A DNA stretch of 64,000 nt from Paracoccaceae bacterium (lineage in GTDB: Bacteria > Pseudomonadota > Alphaproteobacteria > Rhodobacterales > Rhodobacteraceae). The stretch lies in contig CP075370.1 in the NCBI GenBank assembly GCA_019454225.1, positions 2,470,001 to 2,534,000 on the forward strand. The letters are read 5' to 3'. Below the pieces are notes generated by a model. The model was not told where the DNA came from. It saw only the letters and a program-made list of their open reading frames with translations, and did no database searches. This document shows, piece after piece, positions 1 through 8,854 of the stretch (position 1 is its first letter; each line of letters begins with the position of its first letter). A program made the position numbers and the translations under genes.

Positions 1-486
1 ATCGCGGTGAATGTGTCGCTGAGCGTGATCCGCAGGCCCGAATTCCTGCCGATGCTGCGCGAGTTGCGCGAACACCACGGGATCGATCCCGGGCAGGTCA
101 TACTTGAGCTGACCGAAAACGGCACCAGCGAGATTCTGGCCGGCGACATCGAGACGCTGACGCGCATCCGCCTGGATGGGCACAAGCTGGCGATCGACGA
201 CTTCGGCATCGGGCAGTCCTCGATCCAGCGTCTGGTGCAACTCCCATTCACCGAGATCAAGATTGACCGGCTGTTCGTGCGCGACCTGACCCGCTCGGGC
301 GAGGCACGCAAGGTCGTGGCGGCGGTTACCGCCTTGGGCAAGGCGCTTGGCATGTCGATCACGGCCGAAGGGGTCGAAAATGCTGAAACCCTGACCATCG
401 TGCGCGATCTGGGTTGCGATATGGCACAGGGCTATTTCCTCGGCCGACCCTACGAGGCGCCGCCAAGCGCGGCACGCCGCGCCTGA
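1..486 (+). CDS. EAL-domain c-di-GMP phosphodiesterase, 3' fragment
   Basis: C-terminal part of an EAL domain; the frame is already open at base 1, so the gene begins upstream of the window. Visible family motifs are the strand NVS near the start, the catalytic-core segment DDFGIG (around residue 60 of the fragment), KIDRLFV, and the late motif TAEGVEN followed by GCDMAQGYFLGRP, which is typical of the end of EAL domains. EAL proteins hydrolyse cyclic di-GMP to pGpG. The signature EAL residues and any GGDEF or sensory domains lie outside the window, so activity cannot be judged. It ends 21 bp before the stop of the convergent hybrid kinase, which suggests a neighbourhood devoted to signalling. 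Confidence 0.93.
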   Translation: MAVNVSLSVIRRPEFLPMLRELREHHGIDPGQVILELTENGTSEILAGDIETLTRIRLDGHKLAIDDFGIGQSSIQRLVQLPFTEIKIDRLFVRDLTRSGEARKVVAAVTALGKALGMSITAEGVENAETLTIVRDLGCDMAQGYFLGRPYEAPPSAARRA

Positions 487-507
487 GACGGTTGTGTCTT
501 GGGCCGA

Positions 508-3500
508 TCAGCCGAGCGCCCGGCGCATCACGTCGGCAAGATCGGCGCGTCGGTAGGGTTTGCTGATGAAAAGGCTGCCCGCCTCCAGACGGCTTTGCCG
601 GATGATCGCCTTGTCGGCATAGCCCGACGTGAAGACCACGCGCATGTCGGGCTTCAATTCCCTGATGGCAATCGCAAGCTCTCGACCGTTCATGCCGCCG
701 GGCATCACCATGTCGGTGAACAGGACATCGAACTCCAGCCCCTCGCGCACCGCATTGATCGCGCTTGGCCCGTCGGCGTGTGCGTCCACCTGGAATCCCA
801 GGCCCTGAAGCACCATCGTGGCGTGCTCCCGGACCAGGGAATCGTCCTCGACCAGCAGGATGCGCGAACCCCGCGCCGAGTCCTGTCGCGGTGGCGGCAC
901 GACGACCGATTGTTCCTCGGCGGGGTCCGCGCAGGGCAGGAACAGCTTTACCGTCGTGCCTTCGCCAGGCTCTGAATAGATGCGGACATGGCCGCGCGAC
1001 TGCTTGGCAAAACCCCAGACCATCGACAGGCCAAGCCCTGTGCCATGCCCCAGGGACTTGGTGGTGAAGAACGGTTCGAACGCCCGCGCGACAAGTTCCG
1101 GCGACATGCCGATCCCGGTATCCGTTACGGCGATCATGACATAGGGGCCTGGTGTGACCTCGTCGTTCGAGGCGGCAAAGGTTTCGTCCAGCCAGGTGTT
1201 GGCAACCTCCACCGTCAGCAGGCCTCCATCCGGCATCGCATCGCGGGCATTGATGACCAGGTTCAGAATGGCGCTCTCAAGTTGCGCCGGATCGGCCAGC
1301 GCCAGCAAAAGCCCCGGTTCGAAATGCGTGACATAGCGAAGATGCTCGCCGATCGTTCGCTCCACCATCGCCGACATCGCGCCGATCAGCGCATCCACCG
1401 CAACGGGCTTTGGTGCCAGCGACTGCTTGCGGGAAAAGGCCAGCAGGCCGCGTGTCAGTTCGGCACCGTTCATTCCCGCCTGATGGATCATCACTGCGAT
1501 GCGCCGCGCGTCATCATCGTGGGCCAGACGTTCCTCCAGCGTTTCGGCACCGCCGACGATGATGGTCAGGAGATTGTTGAAATCATGGGCGATGCCACCC
1601 GTCAGTTCGCCCACCGCGCGAAGCCGTTCCGTCTGGTTCAGCCGTTCGCGCATGTCGCGCCGCTCCAGCATCCGGGCGATGTGCGACGCCACCACGGACA
1701 GCATGTTGTGTTCCTCGTCCAGAAAGCCCGCGTCGCCGACAATGCTGGGCGGTGGCATCTCGACATAGCCGATCTCGACGAACCCGTTGCGCCCCTTGTC
1801 ACCGATGTCGGCGTGGAGCGTGATGACCGGCGGAGACCAGTTGGCACTGCGGTATTCGATGCCCTCGACGTTGAGCCGGGCAACGGCAAGGCGGACATGC
1901 TGCACGCTTTGCACCAGAAGCTCTGCCATTGCCGGAAAATTGTCGGTCGCGGTCCCCGGCGCTCCCTGCAGAAGGGCGACGACGCTGTAGAGGCAGCGCA
2001 GTTCCTTGATCCGCTCGATCAGTTGCGCCTCGGCGCGGCGCCTGTCGGAGACGTCGCGGAAGCTTAGCACGGCGCCCGTGACGGTCCCGTCATCGCCGCG
2101 CAGCGGTGAACAGGCATAGTCCACAGGGATCTGGCGCCCGTTGCGGTCGGAGAATGAATCACCCGCGATGCGCCTGGTTTCTCCGTCACGCAGGGTCTGG
2201 CCGATAGGGCAGTCGCTGGCCGTATATAGGGTTCCCTCGGCGTTCCGACCGGAAAGGGTTTCATGCGCAGGGCGGCCGAAGACCTCTTCGTCGGTCCAGC
2301 CGAGCACGTCAGCTGCCGCGGCGTTCTGCGCGCGGATATGCCCGTCAAGGTCGAGGATGAAGATCCCGTCCGCCACCGAGGCAAAGACCGTCGACGCCTC
2401 GCGCCGATCATTCGACCAGGCCTCGGCCATCCGGTGCCGATCGACGGCAAGGCCGATCGACCTCGCGGCATAGGCGGCTGCGGCCCGGGCGGCCGGGCTG
2501 AAGGCGGCACGAGGGTCTTCGGTTCGCAGGTCGATCATTCCCAGTGTCGCGCCCGCACCGTCGAGGATCGGCTGCGTCAGCCTGCCGGCCAGCGTGGTCC
2601 GTGCATCGGCGGCGCTGTCTTGCAGGTGGTCTTGCACCGGGGCGCCGAGCTGCTCGGGTGACGGCACGGGTCCGAATTGCGCGACCGTGTCCATCGGGCC
2701 GGTCTTGGCGGGATCACCCAGCCTGATCACACCCGATTGCGCTCCGGTCCAGTCCGCAAGGACCTCGACGATCTCCGGCAGCAGCGTGTCGGGCGCATCG
2801 GTCCTTGCGACGATCTCACCGATCCGGGCCATCGCGGACAGCGATCCGCTCATGGTGGTCAGGGTGGCCCCAAGGCGGGCGAACTCGGCGATGCCGTCGT
2901 CTGACAGCGCCGCGTGTCCAAACCGCAGCTGCGCCGTGCGCTCGGCCTCGAGTGCGAAGGAGGCCAACCTGCGACCGATCCGGTTTGCCACCGCCCAGAC
3001 GGTTGCCAGCGTTGCAATGGACACGAGGATGAACAAACCGATGAACGTCGATCCAAGCGTTCCCGAAGCGCCGGAGAGACTGGACACCGGAATCGCCATA
3101 GCCAGCCGAAGATCACGCTGATCGACATCCGACATCTGCACGATCCAATGGCGCCCACCGTGCATGATCTCGCCGTAGTAGGGCAGCGCGGATTGCTGTG
3201 CGATCGCGGCAATGACGGAGTCCCCCAGGTCCGCGAGATTTGGCAGGACCTTGGCCGGGCGGTCCGCGTTCTCGATCACCGCCATGATCCGTGCGGTATC
3301 CGCATCGGCCAACACATTGCCGCCACTGGTGACCAGCGCAGCCTCGCCTCCCTCCGGCAGGCTCAGCGCGGACAACCGCGATGACAGGTCGCGCAGTGAC
3401 AGGTCGACGCCTGCGACCGCGCCGCTTGTTGCCCGCCGGGCCGCCGAGACGCCGGGCTCTCCCGTCGTGAAGAACAGGTAGGGTTCCGTCAGGATCGCGT

Positions 3501-4089
3501 CTTCTGTCAGCAGCGCCTCTCGGTGCCACGGGCGTTGCGAGGGGTCGATGGGATAGTCCACGTCGTCGCGAAACTCGACGACCACAAGCGCCTCGTCCAG
3601 GAACTCGAACCGCGACCGCCCGCCGCTCACCAGTTGTGCAAGCCACATGGCCTGGAGCGGTGCGTCGAACGTCGAATGGCGCCCGCGCATGTGCCGCAGC
3701 AGGGTGAAGTCACCATTCGGCCAGCCGACATAGGCCGCCTCAAGGGCCGGAGATGCGACGAGAAGCGTGGCAAGTTCCTGCAGCGCGTCGTGGTCATTGG
3801 CATCCGTGCCGTTGACGATCGCCGGATGAAGCGAGAGCGCCGCTGCGGCGGCCCGCGCCGACTCGTAGAGACGCGCCACCTCTGCCAGCGCCAGTTCGGA
3901 CTTGCCGTCGAAGGCGGTGCGGGCGGTCCGGTCCGCGGCCTCGTCGGTGACGATCCACGCCACAAAGCCCAGGGCCACGGCCAGCGCCACAAGAACCGGA
4001 ACCATGCGCAACGCGACATAGACACGAAAGGGTATCCGCCGCAGACGCGATGCGGCGGGGTCCGAAACTCCGGGTGACGCATCAGCCAT
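508..4089 (-). CDS. Membrane hybrid sensor histidine kinase with receiver domain
   Basis: Protein of about 1,193 aa. Order of domains: transmembrane helix (about 26-47), an extracytoplasmic sensor of the double-Cache kind (about 50-330, with the RPWHREAL and VAGVDLSL segments typical of that fold), second helix (about 347-369), a GAF-like region (about 424-549), a PAS domain (about 567-684), a second GAF-like region, then HisKA with phospho-acceptor His835 in GGIAHDFNN, a HATPase with N box and GTGLGLSMV, and a C-terminal receiver with Asp1126 in LFTDMVMPGG. It should sense a periplasmic ligand and phosphorylate its own receiver; no output domain is present. The frame stays open to 4182, but the ATG at 4089 is preceded by GGGAAG and gives a conventional short cytoplasmic N-terminus. 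It is divergent from a related hybrid kinase. Confidence 0.92.
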   Translation of the reverse strand: MADASPGVSDPAASRLRRIPFRVYVALRMVPVLVALAVALGFVAWIVTDEAADRTARTAFDGKSELALAEVARLYESARAAAAALSLHPAIVNGTDANDHDALQELATLLVASPALEAAYVGWPNGDFTLLRHMRGRHSTFDAPLQAMWLAQLVSGGRSRFEFLDEALVVVEFRDDVDYPIDPSQRPWHREALLTEDAILTEPYLFFTTGEPGVSAARRATSGAVAGVDLSLRDLSSRLSALSLPEGGEAALVTSGGNVLADADTARIMAVIENADRPAKVLPNLADLGDSVIAAIAQQSALPYYGEIMHGGRHWIVQMSDVDQRDLRLAMAIPVSSLSGASGTLGSTFIGLFILVSIATLATVWAVANRIGRRLASFALEAERTAQLRFGHAALSDDGIAEFARLGATLTTMSGSLSAMARIGEIVARTDAPDTLLPEIVEVLADWTGAQSGVIRLGDPAKTGPMDTVAQFGPVPSPEQLGAPVQDHLQDSAADARTTLAGRLTQPILDGAGATLGMIDLRTEDPRAAFSPAARAAAAYAARSIGLAVDRHRMAEAWSNDRREASTVFASVADGIFILDLDGHIRAQNAAAADVLGWTDEEVFGRPAHETLSGRNAEGTLYTASDCPIGQTLRDGETRRIAGDSFSDRNGRQIPVDYACSPLRGDDGTVTGAVLSFRDVSDRRRAEAQLIERIKELRCLYSVVALLQGAPGTATDNFPAMAELLVQSVQHVRLAVARLNVEGIEYRSANWSPPVITLHADIGDKGRNGFVEIGYVEMPPPSIVGDAGFLDEEHNMLSVVASHIARMLERRDMRERLNQTERLRAVGELTGGIAHDFNNLLTIIVGGAETLEERLAHDDDARRIAVMIHQAGMNGAELTRGLLAFSRKQSLAPKPVAVDALIGAMSAMVERTIGEHLRYVTHFEPGLLLALADPAQLESAILNLVINARDAMPDGGLLTVEVANTWLDETFAASNDEVTPGPYVMIAVTDTGIGMSPELVARAFEPFFTTKSLGHGTGLGLSMVWGFAKQSRGHVRIYSEPGEGTTVKLFLPCADPAEEQSVVVPPPRQDSARGSRILLVEDDSLVREHATMVLQGLGFQVDAHADGPSAINAVREGLEFDVLFTDMVMPGGMNGRELAIAIRELKPDMRVVFTSGYADKAIIRQSRLEAGSLFISKPYRRADLADVMRRALG

Positions 4090-4286
4090 CTTCCCATCCG
4101 TCGCCAGCGGGCGCCCCTGGGTCGCGCAGCACGATCCTGCAAGCGTTAGAACAACCGCAGCGCGATGCTGCAAGCCAAACATTGCGTTTTTGGATGCCTA
4201 TTGACGCGGCAGCATGGCGGTATCCGCCGCAACGGCTGGCCTTTTCGACGCGCAAGGACAGCGCCGCTTCATCCAAAGCGCGAGGG

Positions 4287-4317
4287 TTGAGGAGTTTTGA
4301 TCGCCGCATGGTATAGA
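4287..4317 (+). promoter_or_regulatory. Possible sigma70-type promoter in kinase-kinase intergenic region
   Basis: The 320-bp gap between the two divergent kinases holds no recognisable gene. TTGAGG at 4287-4292 and TATAGA at 4312-4317 are 19 bp apart, a slightly long sigma70-like arrangement that would drive the plus-strand kinase from a start near 4324. This is only a sequence match; I see no clear partner for the minus-strand kinase. Confidence 0.3.
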
Positions 4318-4409
4318 CGTAGGGCGGAATTCACCGCAGTCTGCAACGGCGCCGCCGGTTTGATGTTCTGTTTTGGCGGAACTGCGCGATCTTGCTTCGG
4401 AAGGTGCAT

Positions 4410-7400
4410 ATGGACGCCGGTGACGATTGGTTTTTCGTGGCCCACCCCGATCCGATGTGGATCGAGGAGGCCGGCACGCGGCGGATTCTGCGAGCAAACG
4501 TTCGCGCAACCGAATTGTACGGCTGGTCCGCAAGCGAGTTTGCGCAGATGACCGTCGACATGATCGCAGTCGATCCGCCGACGGCGGAAGGCGGCACGCA
4601 TGGCCCCGAACGGACCGTGCGTCGGCATGTGACCTTGCATCAAAAGCAGGACGGATCGGTGTTCTTTGCCGATGTCGTCTCCCGTCGCATCGGGGCGGCG
4701 TCGGATTCCGCCTGGTTGACGAGTATCCGTGACGTGACACGGTTCCTCGATGTCGGCGGGGACGATACCGCCGACGCCGACGACGAGGAGATGCCGTCAC
4801 CCGACGATCCGCCCGGGACAGGGCAGGGGGCTGCCGGGCCCGATTTCGACCCGGGCAACGAAGTTCCGCAGGCGTTTTCCGAGGAACTGCTGACACGCAG
4901 CGCCGCGCCCGCATTGTTGAAGCTTGCATTCTGGTCGGTCGACCTCGACCTGATGGAAGTCAGCATCGCGCCCGCGTTGCACGACATTGCCGGGATCGAC
5001 CCGTCGATTGCCGACATGCCGCTCGAAGACTGGTGGCAGATCATCCATCCCGAGGACCGGGACAGGACCCGCATCGCCTTCATGTCGTTTCCCGACAGCG
5101 GCCAGGATGTGTTCCGCGCCGCGTATCGCATCGTTCGACCGGACGACGGGTCGACGATCCACGTGGCGGCCGTGGGCGAACTCGGGCGGAATGGCGCGGG
5201 CCGGCTCTGTCTGCAGGGCATGCTGCAGGACATGACGGCATCCGTCACCTCGCGCCGCGAACTGGAAAGCGCGTCGCATCTGCTGCAGATCGCGGGAAAA
5301 GCGGCGCGGCTGGGCGGCTGGCGTATCCATCTTGATACCGGGCGGCTGACATGGACGACCGAGACGGCGGCGATCCACGGTCTTCCGCCCGGGACGGACA
5401 TGACGCTCGAACGCGCACTCTCGTTCTTTCCCGAGGAACACCGCGACACGATGGCCGGATTGTTTGACGCGGCGATCCAGCGTGGCGAGGCGTTCGACGT
5501 CGTGCTGCAGATCGTGACCGTTCAGGGCAGGCGTCTTTGGGTGCGCAGTGTCGGCGCGCCGCTTTTCGACTCCACCGGTGCGGTCATTGCCATCCAGGGT
5601 GCCTTTCAGGATATCGACGAACTCGTTCAGGCCCGGACAAAGCTTGCCGAAGTGTCCGACCGCCTGGCGGTCACGCTGGAACACATCAGCGATGCCTTCT
5701 TCATGCTCGACCGGAACTGGCGCTTCACCTATCTGAACGAACGGGCCGAGACCTTCCTGCAGCGGTCGCGCAACGACCTGATCGGCCGGCGCATCTGGGA
5801 CGAGTTTCCCGACGCCATCGGAACACAGTCGCAGTCGGTCTACGAACGCGTCCTGATCGCAAGGGAAACCGTGCGCTTCACGCAGCACTATGCGCCGCTG
5901 GGCGCATGGTTCGAGGCGGTGGGCTATCCTGTGCCGGAAGGGATTGCGGTCTACTTCCGCGACGTAACGCAGGAGCGTGCCCAGCAGGAACGCATGCACC
6001 TTCTGGAGAATGCGGTGTCGCGGATGAACGACATCGTGCTGATCACGGCGGCCGATCCGATCGACGCCCCGGACGGCCCACCCATCGTCTTTGTCAACGA
6101 GGCTTTCGAGCGGATCACGGGATATGCGTCGGCTGAGGTTATGGGACGGACGCCCCGCCTGCTGCAGGGCCCCGACACCTCGCGCGTCGAACGGGAACGG
6201 ATCCGGCAGGCGCTTCGGGAACGGCGGCCGGTGCGGACGGAACTTGTCAACTACACCAAGGCCGGGATGCCCTACTGGATCGAGGTCGAGATTGTCCCCT
6301 TGTCCGACGGGCTTGGCAAGGTCACGCATTTCGTCGCCATCGAGCGGGACATCACCGAACGCAAGCGACTGGACGAGGAACTGCGCATCAGCACCGAGCG
6401 CTTCCTGCTGATCAGCAAGGCGACAAGTGACGCGATCTATGACTGGGACTTCGAGGCAGGGCAGGTCTGGCGGAACGAGGGCATGGCCAGCCTGATCGGC
6501 AGGGACCCCACGGCGATACCGCCAGGGCCCGAGGGCTGGGCCCCGTGCATCCACGAGACCGACCGCGAGCGGGTGCTCGAGTCACTCTACGAGGCGATCG
6601 ACGGCCCCGACACGACCTGGACGCTGGCCTATCGCGTTCGCACGCTTGACGGCGAGATAAGGGACGTGATCGACCGGGGCTTCATCATCCGGAATTCGGA
6701 CGGGCGTGCGGTGCGGATGGTCGGCAGCATGATCGACGTCACCGAGCAGAAAGAGATGGAGGCCCGCCTGCGCCAGTCTCAGAAGCTCGAAGCCGTCGGC
6801 CAGCTGACCGGCGGTGTCGCGCATGACTTCAACAACCTGCTGACCGTGATCCTCGGCAACGCCGAGATTCTGACCGAAGGACTGTCCAGCAACAACCGCA
6901 TGCGGCTGATGGCCGAGATGACGGCGACGGCGGCACAGCGCGGCGCCGAGCTGACCGCGCGGCTGCTGGCATTCGCACGACGGCAGACCCTTGAGCCGAA
7001 GGTGGTGAACCTGAACCGGCTGGTCTCCGGCATGGAGGCGCTGATCCGCCGCACCTTGCCCGAAGAGATCGACATCGAGATCGTGCATTCGGGCAGTCCG
7101 TGGCTGGTCGAGATCGACCCCGGACAGCTTGAGGTCGCGCTGCTGAACCTGGTGATCAACGCCCGCGATGCGATGCCGCGTGGCGGGCGCCTGACCGTCG
7201 AGACGGCGAATGTCCGACTGGACGATGCCTATTCCGAAGCGAATGGCGAGGTTCCGCCCGGCCAGTACGTGCAGGTCGCGGTGACGGACTCCGGCACGGG
7301 AATGGCGCCGGACGTGGTTGCACGAGCGTTCGATCCCTTCTTCACCACCAAGGACGTGGGCAAGGGCAGCGGCCTGGGGCTGAGCATGGTCTACGGTTTT

Positions 7401-7922
7401 GCCAAGCAGTCGGGCGGCCACGTGCGCATCTACTCCGAACAGGGCTTCGGCACGACGGTGAAGCTCTACTTCCCGCGGTCGCTGGAGGTCGGTGACGAGG
7501 TGGCGGGCGTGGGGATCGAGGAGCGGTCGGTCGGCGGGCACGAACATATCCTGGTTGCCGAGGATGACCGGCTGGTGCGCGAACATGTCGTCATGCAGCT
7601 TCAGGGCCTGGGCTACCGGGTCACCGCCGCAGCGAACGGTCCCGACGCCCTGGAATGCATCCGCCAGATGGCGGACATCGACCTGCTGTTCGCCGATGTG
7701 ATCATGCCCGGCGGCATCACCGGGCGGGAACTGGCGGACGAGGCCACGCAGCTGCGACCGGGCCTGAAGGTGCTGTTCACGTCGGGCTATACCGAGAACA
7801 GCATCGTTCATAACGGGCGGCTCGATCCCGGCATCCAGTTGCTGCAGAAACCCTATCGCAGGCGCGATCTCGCGGCCAAGCTGCGCCGCATGTTCGCGCA
7901 GTCCACACCCGGCAAGCCGTAA
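4410..7922 (+). CDS. Cytoplasmic multi-PAS hybrid histidine kinase with receiver domain
   Basis: Protein of 1,170 aa with no transmembrane helix. Six PAS-like units precede the kinase core, at roughly 1-115, 165-285, 295-410, 420-520, 535-655 and 665-790. The fifth is LOV-like but has Pro582 (GRTPRLLQG) where photoactive LOV domains have cysteine. HisKA follows with phospho-acceptor His805 in GGVAHDFNN, then the HATPase (NLVINARDA, GSGLGLSMV) and a receiver with Asp1096 in LFADVIMPGG. The kinase-receiver module closely resembles that of the divergent neighbour (both share LSMVxGFAKQS, GHVRIYSE and the receiver end KPYRR), so the two are probably duplicates with different sensors. An upstream TTG at 4392 is in frame, but GGAAGGTG sits just before the ATG at 4410, which I take as the start. 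Confidence 0.92.
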   Translation: MDAGDDWFFVAHPDPMWIEEAGTRRILRANVRATELYGWSASEFAQMTVDMIAVDPPTAEGGTHGPERTVRRHVTLHQKQDGSVFFADVVSRRIGAASDSAWLTSIRDVTRFLDVGGDDTADADDEEMPSPDDPPGTGQGAAGPDFDPGNEVPQAFSEELLTRSAAPALLKLAFWSVDLDLMEVSIAPALHDIAGIDPSIADMPLEDWWQIIHPEDRDRTRIAFMSFPDSGQDVFRAAYRIVRPDDGSTIHVAAVGELGRNGAGRLCLQGMLQDMTASVTSRRELESASHLLQIAGKAARLGGWRIHLDTGRLTWTTETAAIHGLPPGTDMTLERALSFFPEEHRDTMAGLFDAAIQRGEAFDVVLQIVTVQGRRLWVRSVGAPLFDSTGAVIAIQGAFQDIDELVQARTKLAEVSDRLAVTLEHISDAFFMLDRNWRFTYLNERAETFLQRSRNDLIGRRIWDEFPDAIGTQSQSVYERVLIARETVRFTQHYAPLGAWFEAVGYPVPEGIAVYFRDVTQERAQQERMHLLENAVSRMNDIVLITAADPIDAPDGPPIVFVNEAFERITGYASAEVMGRTPRLLQGPDTSRVERERIRQALRERRPVRTELVNYTKAGMPYWIEVEIVPLSDGLGKVTHFVAIERDITERKRLDEELRISTERFLLISKATSDAIYDWDFEAGQVWRNEGMASLIGRDPTAIPPGPEGWAPCIHETDRERVLESLYEAIDGPDTTWTLAYRVRTLDGEIRDVIDRGFIIRNSDGRAVRMVGSMIDVTEQKEMEARLRQSQKLEAVGQLTGGVAHDFNNLLTVILGNAEILTEGLSSNNRMRLMAEMTATAAQRGAELTARLLAFARRQTLEPKVVNLNRLVSGMEALIRRTLPEEIDIEIVHSGSPWLVEIDPGQLEVALLNLVINARDAMPRGGRLTVETANVRLDDAYSEANGEVPPGQYVQVAVTDSGTGMAPDVVARAFDPFFTTKDVGKGSGLGLSMVYGFAKQSGGHVRIYSEQGFGTTVKLYFPRSLEVGDEVAGVGIEERSVGGHEHILVAEDDRLVREHVVMQLQGLGYRVTAAANGPDALECIRQMADIDLLFADVIMPGGITGRELADEATQLRPGLKVLFTSGYTENSIVHNGRLDPGIQLLQKPYRRRDLAAKLRRMFAQSTPGKP

Positions 7923-8854
7923 GGGTGCCCGCCGATCGCGCCGGCCGGGGCTGCCACGCAGCCTCCGGCCTTGTCGGCCATCGGTCTGCGCGCATCACTG
8001 GGCGGCCCCTTTCGATGGAGCAATCGGGCGAAGGCCGTGGCAGCACGGAGCCGGGCCGATGTCGTCACCACAGGCGTCCGGCGGCCGCGCGACCGATTCC
8101 GATCTGTTGCGTCATACCGACACGCGACGTTTCAGGACTGTGGCGGGATCAAGGCGGGATCGCGACAAGACGGAATCCGGGCCGGAGTGATTCGTCCCGG
8201 CGTTAACGCTGATCTTTGACGGATCTGCCGGAATCGCGCGTCTTGACGCCGATTTGTGCAGCCCCGGCAACGGTGACGCGGCAACTGTGGCAGTGAAACG
8301 GCAGGAATGGCGCATGTGGTTAACGCGAACAGGCATCTTCCTGCCGGTTCGAAAATGGAAACAGCCGTCTCGGCCGGTTGCAGCACATTTTTTTGCAAGG
8401 TGCCGGAATGCGTTGGTCTTCAGCCGAGGGTTGCGGTTCGTGGGCGGAACATCTGTTCCCGAAGGGGAAACAATCTTCTCGCATGGGTTGTGGGCGGTTC
8501 CGCCGGTCGACCGACGCGGTCCGAACCCCGCCGCGTTTCCACCTTTTTTCCCTTGGCCGCAGGCTTAACGAAGGGTTATCAAGCAGAGGTCTTGCTGGGT
8601 AAGACACAGGCCGTGGGGGCGGCCTATCGGAGTGTGGTGCGCCGCGAGGCGTATCGGTACGAGATGCTGCCGCGTTTCCATCCACGGGCCTTCGGCGCCC
8701 GCCGGTCGTGTGCACCCTCTCAATCCCTCATTCCGATAGTCGGCCAGTCGATCCGACCGCGCCGTCTGGCGCGTCCGGGTGCAGCACCCATTCGGGGGTG
8801 CCGCAGATGGTTTCCACGGGACCCGCCGGGCCCGGCTGCTTGGGGATGTGAACT
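7923..8854. other. 932-bp stretch without a convincing gene
   Basis: Between the multi-PAS kinase and the first RTX gene. Open frames exist on both strands but none shows a recognisable domain, a good ribosome-binding site or natural-looking composition. The stretch around 8270-8420 and 8545-8600 is less GC-rich than the flanks, with short A/T tracts such as the seven-T run near 8390, as expected of promoter or leader DNA. It may hold the regulatory region of the RTX gene, a small RNA or a decayed gene; I cannot tell which from sequence alone. Confidence 0.5.
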
